From the NCBI GenBank assembly GCA_022592435.1, contig JABYQS010000050.1, positions 1-64,000 of the forward strand: 64,000 nucleotides of DNA, given 5' to 3'. A model generated the notes under the pieces. It did not search any database. It was not told the origin of the DNA and saw nothing but the letters and a program-made list of their open reading frames with translations. Both the position numbers and the translations under genes were made by a program. This DNA comes from Cerioporus squamosus. Lineage: Eukaryota; Basidiomycota; Agaricomycetes; Polyporales; Polyporaceae. The first letter of the stretch is position 1, and every line of letters starts with the position of its first letter. Below are positions 33,269 to 43,342 of the stretch, one piece after another.

Positions 33269-34329
33269 TAGGGTGCAATACAGGGCATGCAAAATATGGG
33301 TTTGCATGGGGCTTGTCTACAGGTACAGGGCTGGGTCAACCCTGGCTGACCTGCCACAAATCTATGCCCCATGCATGGGTTGGGTGACCCGCAGGTTGGG
33401 TGACCTGCAAGATGTGGCCACTAACACAAACCCTCAGAATGCATTATGTATTGTTGGAAAGCTATGTGTGGTAGCTTTCCAATGATAAATGACATGTCAT
33501 GAGGTGTCTGCTATAGCCTATAAGTGGAGCTAGAGGTGCATCAATTTCGACTTGGGCCCTCTTGGGGTAGACAAAGATGGACCTTTGGAATGGTCTAGGG
33601 AAGACTTTAGAAGGAAAGCAGGGATTGTAATCATGCTGGATGGCAGATAAATCACAATTACATGATATTAGCCTGCCATGATCAAGAAATGTTGTGATAT
33701 GGTCGAGTTTCTGTGCTGCCCTTTAGCAGCACAGGAGATTCAAGCATAGCAACTTGACTTCCACACATATCACAGAGGTGTAGAGCTCGTTCAAGAGCAA
33801 CAAACATCGGCTTTTATTCAAGCTCCACCACAGCCATATCCAGCAGAAACGCGGGGAGATACAGTATGGCATGATTTCTTTGCCACCCTTTGGGAAGGAG
33901 ACTGATAGAGACCAGAACTGAATTTCATGACTTACCATCTAGTTCTGTAACCTCTGAACCCTCTGAGCATGTTTTATGCTTGTTTCTGCGCTCAGGATGA
34001 GCTACAGACCATTTCAATCCACCATGTATTTGGCGTGAACTTGAAGCTTTGACTGGGTGCTTGAAATAAGCCTGATAGCTGAATCTTCCTTGAGGCTAGA
34101 CCAAGAATGAGAAATATGAAGCTAAGTGTGGATTATCAGAGCATTCAGAGATGTCCTACAGCATAATGTGGTATGTCTAGCAAGTGGTAGAAGGTAATGT
34201 GCAGCAGAGAACTCCCGGGAAACCCACCGGGAACCCATATCCGTGGTTCCTGTGAGCCTCAGCACTTAGCCCTATGCCCTGTGATGACCCATGGGGTTCA
34301 TCCCGCAGGATGCCCTGTGACATACCCTA
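33269..34329. mobile_element. hAT-like non-autonomous element, copy B
   Basis: Ends TAGGGTGCAATACAGGGCAT and, complemented, TAGGGTATGTCACAGGGCAT match at 16 of 20 bases. The interior is homologous to copy A in opposite orientation (for example TGGTGGATTG, AGCTATCAGGC and TTCTTGGTCTAGCC on the minus strand around 34100-34020) and it carries the GGAAAGCTA...TAGCTTTCC hairpin at 33450-33486. Arms contain GGGTTTGCATGGGG and GACCTGC words. No coding capacity. Candidate 8-base flanks do not match. Confidence 0.65.
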
Positions 34330-35392
34330 ACTGTCCTCAAATCAATAGGGCCAAAAAGAGAGGGTGGCTGGAGTGCAGCCAGCCTACAGACTTATCACTG
34401 CTACCAACAACATCTCTGTGATTGTCAACACCATCGACATCTTCCTTGACAAGCACTGGGCACATCTATTCAATTTCAAGAAAACCCATGGCACATGACA
34501 TGCTCACACCGGACAAGCTCAAGAGCTCTGCTGACACAATGCATTGCCATGGTGCAACTTAAGTCAATCTGGGAATTCATTAACTGCACAAACCAGGCAA
34601 TCTGTTGATCATGTTGTCATGTTACATGGACATGTCATCTGACAATGTCTTTGTAGACTTCATTCACTTGCACTTTAGGGTACTCAGAATGATTTCAACA
34701 TTTGCATTGTCCAGATGCTTATGCTTCTGCAGTGTCTTGACTGAGGTGTTGCAGATGCTTTCACCATTTAGTCAGTTTTACTGTGACTGGTTAGGGAGCG
34801 TGGGATGAGTGTTTGTGACACTGAACCAAGGCTGGAGGGATGGGAAGGGCCCAAAGGCTGCGGAGAGGATAAGCCAAGATGCTGCAGCCAACAGGGGTGT
34901 CAAATACCAGCATGCATATGGTATATGCATTGAAGGTTGTGCCACCAGGAGCCCGAGACAATGCAGAGGAGGGTGTAAACAAATAAGATGGATTGAGTGC
35001 AGTGTGGAGATGTGCTGCTGACATTTGGTACAGATGCCATCTGTGGTGAGGCAACATATAGTAGGCCAAAGTTATCTGATTCACTTGCTGTAGTGAGTGC
35101 AGTGGAGGAAGAGGCCTGTGTGGAAAAAGCAGACAGTGTGATGAGGACATGGCTTTGGACAAGCATTGGCCATCCTAGGCACAGGCAATGGATTCACAAA
35201 CACCATTGAAGTCAGCTGTGCACCTAATTTTGATGGCAGCATGTTCTCCCCATCCCCTTGCACACTCTTTGCAGTGCAGAATGTAAAATGCTTGTCATCT
35301 GTGGCCTTGCACTTGCAAGATTGACATGTCACAGCTATAGTACACTTGGTTGCCAGCTTGGGAGCCTGTGCAATCATTTCTTCCATGGTGCC
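34330..35392. other. No gene recognised
   Basis: Short open stretches on both strands without family resemblance. Plus-strand text around 34430-34760 reads weakly coding-like but is broken by several stops. Confidence 0.3.
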
Positions 35393-35437
35393 TGTTATAT
35401 CCTGTGCTCCAAGTCACCCAACTCCGGACCCAACTCT

Positions 35438-37020
35438 TGACGTGTGTAAAAGTTACTTCAAAGAAATAACTTTCACCTGAGGTTATCGGATCTGAACAAG
35501 ATCGGATGATACCTCAGTTGTTCGGCATAGTGATAATGCTCAACCTGTCAAGGTAGAATGAGTCGGGATGGAATATTCCAGGTTGGGTTCCCAGGTGGAA
35601 CTTCAATTGGATCTGTCAAAGAATCTGGACGTATATTTGATGATATTCCGATATCGGATCGGACTTGACTTTACTTGGAGGATCGCTCGAGGATGCCTCA
35701 GTTCATAGACGTGTGTGCGTGCATATAACTCTTAGACGACGATGGACTTGACTTCAGATTACTACTGTCAGAGTAGCAGAGACTAGGCTTGCTTGGAGGC
35801 ACTCAGCAAGAGAGTGGAAGGGGAAAACTTGCCCTCCATCCCTTGAGGAGTGGGGGTTTATATACTGTCTCTATGGGAAAATTACAATCATTACCAAACA
35901 GTTCTCTAGGTCATTGTTCTTGGTAAGACAATAAGAGAAGGACAATAGAAAAGTAATAATGAGGGTAGAAGGCACAACAGTCATCAGGATAATAGCATGG
36001 GAGGATTGAGGTAGGACAATCATAATCTGAGAATAGTACCATAGGGAAGTAAAAAGTCCTGGGAATATTCAAGGACAATGGAGATGAACAATACTTTCTA
36101 TCTCAAGTGTAAGATAATATGAGAGGGACAAAAGGTTGGACAACAATAAGAGAAGAGTAGTATAATGAGCACAATAAGCTTGGAGCATAATGGTGTATAG
36201 TATAATAGAAAAGGGGAATTAAACAAGATAAAATCATGTGGCTTACCTATAGAAGTCATCTAAGCCCAATTCACATAGGGATATCAAAAAGATATGGGTA
36301 TGTTGTTCATCAACTCAAGAAGTACATGTATGCAAGTTTCAATCTCCAATCAGAATCTGCTACGCGTCCAGGCCTAGTCATCAAGGAGGCTCCCAATGAC
36401 CATATCCTCCTCGTCCTCGATGAGGTACCCGTTGACATCGTAACGGGGTCCTGTAACAATGGGCTGGATCACACTGGTTGCGAAGACTATATCGGAGAGG
36501 TTGTCAGCTACACTGTCTGTATCGTTGGCATAGACAAAGCTGCCATTCCATCGCAACTTGATAACTTCTAACTCGGATATTCCAGATCCAAGCGTGTCTT
36601 CTGACTCGCTGAGGGGGATGTCGCAAAGGGTGGCGCTCGTACCTTCGGACACCGTGCCGAGTACTGTCTCCGCACGTGCAGGTCCATCGTCCCACTCGAG
36701 CGTATCCGTGAGTCCTGTGCCCAGGACCATCTCGGCAATGTCCTCAGAAGCGAGGTGGTTCTCGACCGTGGAGTGCAGCTCGTGGTCCGACACGATGTCA
36801 GGAGACCTTGAAGGCGTATAGGGTGTAGGTGACTCGGTCGAATGGATGAGACTGACGTTGTCCTCCCTGTCCCGAGGGACACTAGGCGGGGCTTCAAACC
36901 GCCGCAGGAGAACTGGGTCTGGTCCCCTGGTGACGTAGTTGCGGAGCCGGGGTTGCTGGTAGGTTTCGGAACTATGGACCAGACTACGTGCGAGGAATCA
37001 GTCACATTCCGTGCATGTCA
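35438..37020 (-). mobile_element. Unclassified 1.58-kb insertion with an acidic open frame
   Basis: The insert interrupts LTR-G copy 3 and is flanked by CTCT on both sides (35434-35437, 37021-37024). It starts TGACGTGTG and, complemented from the other end, TGACATGCAC, a short imperfect inverted end. A minus-strand frame from about 36930 to 36374 codes for an acidic protein (RRFEAPPSVPRDREDNVSLI, SDHELHSTVENHLASEDIAE, ending DEEDMVIGSLLDD). Downstream on that strand an LTR-like promoter string TATATAAACCCCC (near 35855) precedes about 400 bases to the end. It could be a short LTR-type element in minus orientation; no reverse transcriptase is present. Confidence 0.45.
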
Positions 37021-37326
37021 CTCTGACCAGACTCCAGTTCATCTATTGACTCATACTTACCTCCTCATCCTTTTGTTATGACTCATTCTTACTATGATAC
37101 TTACCCCTTACCATCCGTCCCTCTCAGACTCCGATCATCTCCACAGTTCCAATAGTATTGCCGTTTGTATCTGCACTTGTATCTTGTATCTGCACTTGCC
37201 TTCACTTCCTATTGGTTACTTGTTTGCTTCCACCTTGGCATCAGACTCCAACTCCTGTCTCTACTTTTAGCTTACTTCTTTTGGACTCTGGACTTTAGTA
37301 TTGAAGCCTGCTTGTATTCTCCCTTA

Positions 37327-38702
37327 CATCAGCAAATCCCCATAACGATGCTGAAGGATTGTGGTGATTGCAATCGCTCGAAGACTAGCGACCAATTACA
37401 ATCCAAAGCAATTTCTCCTGGCAGATTACAAGGCTAAGAGGGCGAGCTTACTGCTTGCAAGCGAGCTGCAGGTCGCGGCAACACTCCGGAGTCTTCCGAA
37501 GTCCAGTCTTGATCATGGGACTTGAGGAGGGGGACTGAACCAGCGCGACCGAGGCACTCAATGTCCCACTTACAGTCACCAATTTTCCCTTGCCTGCCAG
37601 CAAACGCACTTAAACCCGACGACAAGCTCCAAGTGCAGGCAACTATCTCTCCCACTGACCACCACCATCCCAAGAATCATCCTATCTCCCATACTCCCTG
37701 GGCCTACTGAGCCTGCTCAGATACACTGGCAGGTAGCTACAGTTGTACGTCCACTCCTCGCTGTTCACCGCTGGTACTTGCACACAAGAGCGCGCTTTAT
37801 GCTCGGCCATGGTGACCTGGAGCTAGAAGTTCATTGTGACGAGGCTCAAGAAGGTTAGTTCTCTGTGTTGATGGTGTTCTGGAACCCGCATGCCCGGCCT
37901 TCCGATACGCACTCACTGAGCATCCCGGTTTGGCTGGTCAGTAGTCACGCTGGCATCAGTCCGCAACAAAGGTGCATCTACAAGTCATTTTCGTGCCTGT
38001 CATCCCTGGTAGGCATCTGATTTGACTGCGGAAATGCTCAAGGTAAGCATTCATCTTGTGCATACAGCACTGGTACGTCTGCTGGTACTTCCTATACTGA
38101 TGCACTGAGGTTCATTTGAATAGCATTACTTGTCGCTCACTGGCAACATGTTCTGAGGATGCACAGTGGCAGGTATGTCCTCTTGAAGTTGTCTTCTCAG
38201 TCATCGTGATGATCGCTGATGTCTCTATTCGCAGGACATGTACGCAGCCCAATCCAGTGCCGCAGAGTTGCTACCCTGCTGCCGCATGTCTGAGCTCGTC
38301 TACTGCAAGACGCTGGTGCATTGTATGTGATTTCCTTCTCCTCGTAGCTAAGCATGTATCGTTAAGTGTGTAATACAACTGGGTCCACTCTATGTCAACT
38401 GTGTGACCAAGCCAGCGAACCTGATTATGCAACCCGGCTGGTTGAATTGAATAATATCTTGTACTGCCTACACATGTCACCAATCCCTTCTACTCAATGC
38501 AATATCATATAAGATGTGCAATAGAGTTTATTGATTACATCTGATTGCACCCGAGTATGATCGCCTTGCGGCGAGATTGCGTAGAGTGCAAAGTACCTAT
38601 GCGAGATATTCATCTCTTGCAATCCACCGGGTGGATTAGGAGCGATTGCAACGCTCATATTCGCTCCCACCCTCTTACACTCTCTTTGGTGTTTTGCTGA
38701 TG
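37327..38702. mobile_element. Tc1/mariner-like non-autonomous element in LTR-G copy 3
   Basis: CATCAGCAAATCCCC at the left and, complemented, CATCAGCAAAACACC at the right, flanked by TA on both sides exactly where copies 1 and 2 of the LTR read TTAGACC. Subterminal words GATTGCAATCGC/TTGCAATC occur in both arms. Same end family as 25488-26520. The interior contains splice-like strings but no transposase I can recognise. Confidence 0.7.
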
Positions 38703-39084
38703 TAGACCTCAGTTCTGATATCTCGTTTACCCTCCACCTTATCCTTCTCAGTATCACCGAACTCATTCTATTATATCTGTTTCTAACCCATCTGCACCTC
38801 TGTCTGGACTTCCGACCTCCAACCTCTGACCTCTGTCTTCTGACTCTGGTCTCTCAGCTTCTGACCCTCTGGTTCTCTCTATGCTTGACTTCCTTTTTTG
38901 TTGCTTACTCGGGTATAAATCCTGGAGTTCTGTTCTCTTGTAAGTTAGAAGACACCTTGCATCTCCTCAGGGTGTTGGTCAATAACTTTGCCAAAGTCTT
39001 CATCTCCGCATTGCTATCAGACTTTCGGACTCCGGACTTTGGACTTTCCTCCGGAGTTTGACTTGGCAATGCACGTTCTTAACA

Positions 39085-39723
39085 AAGGGACAGACAACAG
39101 TGCACGAGTTGTGAGGTGATTAAAGCAAGGGTAGGATACAAGCATTGAGCACAACACAACAGCAACAAAAACACAAACTCACAGTTGCGCTCTGCTTGCA
39201 ATACAGGCTGACATGTTCATGCGCTACTGTGACCTCCATCACAGCATGGCTTGCCAAGCCCCAAACGCACCAGATGTTCTGTAGCGAGGCCCGAGTGTCG
39301 AGAACGGATGGGGACGACTCACAAGACTAACATTTTCCATGACTAGATAGTTCCATACTGTATGAATGCAAACTGTTTGTCTCGAACGGTGCTCTTGCGA
39401 CCGGTGCCTACTGGTATGGACGCACTTGGCCTCCAACGCTTATCATAGTCCAGGTCTGTTCCCGAGGTTTCGACTGCAGAGTATAGCAGTGGTGGGCACT
39501 TCACGAGGGCAGATGGGAGCGGGGCAACACATCTTCACCTACATCGCAGTTACAATGGCATGTCATATTGCAGAGTACATAGACGTGATGACGAAGAGAT
39601 CCCGAACATGATAGTAGGGGTCATAGCGTACCCTCGAATGCTTTTTACCAGCGCGACACAACACCGAGTCCGCGTATAGTATCAGATCTCTCCACCGACA
39701 AACGGAACGACGAACGCAACGCC
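39085..39723. other. Intergenic, boundary between repeat and gene compartments
   Basis: Between the last LTR and the 3' end of the eL14 gene. No gene or repeat recognised. Confidence 0.4.
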
Positions 39724-40463
39724 TCATGCAGACGCCTTCGCCACCGTCTTGCGAACAGTGTCTCTCCGTGCCTTCTTCGCGAGCATGACGCAGAACCGCT
39801 CGAAATCGTTGATCGACCTCCTCTTCGAGATGGCCTCCCGCTTCTGAGCCCAGGACGACTTCTGCCACTTCTCAACCGTGCCGTCCTTCTCGAGGTGCTT
39901 GCGGATAACACCTGTGCCGGCGCCGCGAGGAAGAGAGGAGAGGACGAAGGGGGTGAGGGTGAGGTGGCGGTAGGGGAACGCCTGGCGGGGAACACCGGTG
40001 GTGGGTCCGTCGATGATAGCCTGTAAGTCGTAACGACGTCAGCTTGCGAAGGAATGACAAGACGAAGACTTGGAGTTACGCACCCGGTTGTGGTCAATGA
40101 TCTCAGCAATCACGGCGATCTGACCCTCCTGGGGACCGGACTGGAGGAGGACAACTGCAGATGCACAGAGGGGAATCCAGAACCGTTGAGGCGCCGTGTT
40201 CTCAAGACAAGGACGGCAAACACGTACCACGCCCGACCTCGACGAAACGCTTGAAGTTTGATGGTTGTGCCTGTTGGTAGAGCAAGACGCATGAGCACTC
40301 ACGGATCTCCAAGTATCGAGCCCAACCCTGATCCCCGCCCGTCATCCAACCGGGAGCCATGCCATCCATCGCCTTCTGGTGATTCAACGTCGCTCTTGCA
40401 GTCAAGACAGCATTCTGGACACCCCGCGGGACGGATTGGCAGCGTTTGGAGACTCACCGGCAT
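39724..40463 (-). CDS. RPL14: Ribosomal protein eL14
   Basis: Large-subunit cytosolic ribosomal protein eL14. Exons on the minus strand are 40458-40463, 40228-40270, 40084-40154 and 39724-40020, giving 138 residues, the usual fungal length. Hallmarks are NFKRFVEVGRVVLLQSGPQE near the N-terminus, IAVIAEIIDHNRAIIDGPTT in the SH3-like KOW domain, GVPRQAFPYRHLTLTPF, and the basic tail KREAISKRRSINDFERFCVM then LAKKARRDTVRKTVAKA. The start is the weakest part: only two codons (Met-Pro) precede the first intron. They were chosen because this ATG has a GTGAGT donor and joins in phase 0. The gene is divergent from the OB-fold gene at 40769 and probably shares its promoter region; the minus-strand leader holds another open frame described under findings. 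Confidence 0.93.
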
Positions 40464-40768
40464 GTTGTTGAGCTTGAGGAGGTCGTTGACGGTGTCGAGG
40501 ACGGGCTGCCGGGGAAGAAAGATCTGCTTACGTGAGACGCGCGCGGACGTTGAGCGTCTGCAGGTAGCCGGCCGCCACGTGGCTAGCGAACTTGGGCGCT
40601 TGAAGCGCCCGGAGGCTGGCATGACGGTCATGGCCCGACATCTGACTCTCGACTCGTAGGCAAGTCAATCAATCCGTTTCGTGTGTGCTGCAACTTATCA
40701 TCTGTATGACTCTGCTAGGGTATATTTTGTGAGAAGGTCTAGTCAGGGCTTTCCCTTTCCCATTCGTC
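40464..40768. promoter_or_regulatory. Shared divergent promoter of eL14 and the OB-fold gene
   Basis: 305 bases separate the two start codons. Toward the plus-strand gene there is TATATTTT at 40719-40726 and a pyrimidine run just before the ATG (GGCTTTCCCTTTCCC, 40747-40761). The minus-strand side is GC-rich and partly open. The eL14 transcription start must lie in this stretch or just beyond. Confidence 0.5.
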
Positions 40769-41898
40769 ATGACTCGCTACTACGTATTCTATGGCGCGCC
40801 CACAGCCAAAGATCTGTTCAGTCCTCAACCTTCGTACAGCTGGCAGACCATCACGGTCCCTCGAGTGGACCCATTGCCTCTGACCCTGCCTCCCTCTACA
40901 CTCGCTGCAGCCAGTCGACGCATCTCGATGCTGTATGACAAGGTGATTTTCGAGGAAACCGGCGACGACCAGGATCCATCTCACTTTCCGTCATCTCTTG
41001 AGGTTACAGAGCCGGGTAAGTTTGGTTGTTCTCGTTAGCAAGCTTGTTCGCTGACAGGGATGATGCGCAGAGGTTAAAACTACCGTCATTACCTGGCCCG
41101 CTACCACACAGGCCGGAGATAGCACGTCCCGCTCTGGTATAGACATCACCTTCCTCCGTCCTTCAGCCAGCGTCTCGCGCATCCGATCCGAGTACGTGAC
41201 ACAAGAAACACAAGATACCGGATCCTACGACTTCTCCGACGCCTCTTCCATCGCTAACTTCCCCGCGTTCCATTTCAACCTACATGGTCTCACATCGCTT
41301 GCAGCGCTACTGTCGCAGGCAGATGCGGCCCGCGCGAGTCACGCACACAAGGGGTCACGTAAGGTGCACTTGCTCGTGGCGGTCCTCGAGATCGAAGGCC
41401 CTGACTCTATCCGCGTCAAGAAGGGTCCGGACACTGGGAAAGAAGTGTGCCTGCTCAAGCTGGTCCTGGGAGACGAGTCCGGTGGCATTTGCAAGTTGAG
41501 TGCCTGGCGCGAAGTTGCCGAAGACTGGGCAGGATTGAACCCAAGTACACACGCGCTCTCGCAACCGGTCAAGAAGGGGGACATTGTCTTCGTCGAGAGT
41601 GCGTAGTTGATGGCCCTGCTGCTCGTGACACATACTCATGGTTCTCCGCCCTGGTGTTCTCATAGATGTCCTGGTCTCATGGGAGCCTGACCGAGGCAAA
41701 AATGCGGCCGCAGTGCCCATCAACTGCTCTGCATCGCCTCAGTTAAAATCAAGACTCGAAGTCTGCTATCGTGCCATGCCCTCAGTTCCTCAAGACGCTC
41801 GACTCCGTCCAGACCTTCGCCTCGGACTCAGTGACGCGGTCGTCCGCAAAGTTGCGTCGGTTGTCAGATGGTTCGAGGGCATGGCTGGTCTCTCATAG
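40769..41898 (+). CDS. OB-fold-like nucleic-acid-binding protein
   Basis: Exons 40769-41015, 41071-41598 and 41666-41898 join in frame through GTAAGT and GTGCGT donors to 335 residues. The central part reads like an OB-fold beta barrel: HLLVAVLEIEGPDSIRVKKG, DTGKEVCLLKLVLGDESGGI, KLSAWREVAEDWAG, then VKKGDIVFVE. These are typical of RPA-like single-strand-binding folds, where the KKGD...V segment forms a strand. The C-terminus (RLRPDLRLGLSDAVVRKVAS, VVRWFEGMAGLS) looks helical and conserved. Unnamed basidiomycete homologues, some labelled with the first OB domain of shieldin subunit SHLD2, come to mind, so a role in DNA end protection or repair is possible but is inference. No signal peptide or membrane segment. 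Confidence 0.7.
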
Positions 41899-43342
41899 CG
41901 AGCATATGTGGACGTGCGCAAGGTGCTTAACATGGCGCTACGCCGAAATGCGATGTGTCCCACGAAGAGCAACCGTCCACCTTCGGAGTCGGAATACTAC
42001 GGGCGCGATGTGAGCTTCTTTGACCTTGTATGCAACGGACCGAGGTCTTTTCTTCACACGACTGACGCCTCCGAAGCAGATCAGGGACTGCGGTCTGTGG
42101 TTACTGCCTCGCCCGAAGCCAACTCTATCTTCAGGCCCTTGTCGATCCTCGTGGAGCCCCCTCCTTACCGCCCGCGCGGTCATGCGGGTCGACTGCGCAA
42201 ACCTCTACATCTTCCGACGAAGAGCTCGTGCATGATGGAACGCGGGCAAGTGAAGCAGCAGGGACGCTCGCAGGCGTGTAGCCCGCACCCTAACCCCGAG
42301 AACTATGCTGCGGAGACCACGAAGCGGCAATATCAGCAGTCTGGAGAGCGACGGGAGGAGGTTTGTATTTGGTATACGATTTTGGTATCCTTTGTCCGTA
42401 TACGTACTAAGAGTATAGTCCGGGTATGAGCTGCGCTTTCGTTCGAAGGTATCTGCAAAGTCCCTAAGGCAATGTCCGGCGAGGCTACGGTAGGTCCTGG
42501 CCAACGTGGGGAATGTCAAGTCCGTGTCGTCGCGGAGGACAGCAGCAAAGGAAGGTAGGTCGTCAAGACAGTAAAGAACGACAATGACGCGGGGGTGATG
42601 GCTGCTGCTGAGCTGCACTACTAGGCGTCGGGAGTGGTTGAAGTAATCGACTAGCGGAGTACGTACGTGGTACGTGAGGAAAGTACACTACGACAGTATA
42701 AGAAGTGTAGTGTACATGTTATGCGAATTCTGCTATAAGTCCGAATCGTCCGCGATGAAGTGACGAAGAGTAATGCGAGGGGCGATTGTCTGGTAGTACA
42801 GTGATGCGTATAGTCCGAGTGGTAGTAGTAGTCCGACAGCAGATGTAAGTAGATACATATAGTGAGGTCCGTGCCGTTTCTTTGTGAAAGATCAAAAGTC
42901 AAAATAGTCAATGTCCGGAAAGCAGGGGCAATGTCCGACAAGAGGGGTAAATAAGTCCGTCGTAGGCCCAAAGGTAGTCCGAAGCAGTGCGTAAACGCGG
43001 ATCGAAAGTGATAACGCTCTCGAAGCGCGCGGGGTCGGCGGCCATGCAGCGCCAGGGTACAACACTTCAAGCGAAGGAGAAGAAGCAGATAATGAGCGTG
43101 ATAAGTTCGTCAATCGAACGTGAGTGCATGACTGCGTGGTGAAAGAGCTCGGGCCGCTCAATGACCCGTGGACCATTGAGACGGTGCACCTCTTTCGTGG
43201 TAGTCGTAGAGAGGGGCTGCATCGGTGCTGTTCCCCTATTCGCCATCCAAGCAGCTCTGGACTTTTGCCGCGTGGTACGCTGTCAACGAATGAATCGCCA
43301 TGTGTGAGACCTGGGCAACAGCGTATGACTGAAGAAAAGCAA
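41899..43342. other. Intergenic, no convincing gene
   Basis: Between the convergent 3' ends of the OB-fold gene and the Zn2Cys6 gene. Open stretches (41908-42429 plus, 42205-42618 minus, 42892-43350 minus) have no recognisable motif and overlap one another. The word GTCCG recurs through 42740-42980. Both 3' UTRs must lie here. Confidence 0.4.

Larger units (their letters stand above)
35393..39084 (+). repeat. Solo LTR of family LTR-G, copy 3, doubly interrupted
   Basis: TGTTATATCCTGTGCTCCAA...GTTCTTAACA. LTR pieces are 35393-35437, 37021-37326 and 38703-39084; together about 730 bases, colinear with copies 1 and 2. The two gaps hold a 1.58-kb element and a Tc1/mariner-like element. No 5-base duplication at the outer flanks (GTGCC, AAGGG). 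It marks the right edge of the repeat compartment. Confidence 0.72.

Noticed and set aside
1..39085. RIP-type mutation of the repeats
   Set aside because: Duplicated LTRs are nearly identical and the CpG-rich transposon keeps its CpGs, so there is no sign of strong C-to-T mutation of repeats.
41908..42429. Extra 3' exon or separate gene after the OB-fold gene
   Set aside because: The OB-fold frame ends in a clean stop at 41896-41898 after a conserved C-terminus. The following frame has no recognisable content and overlaps equal-length frames on the other strand.
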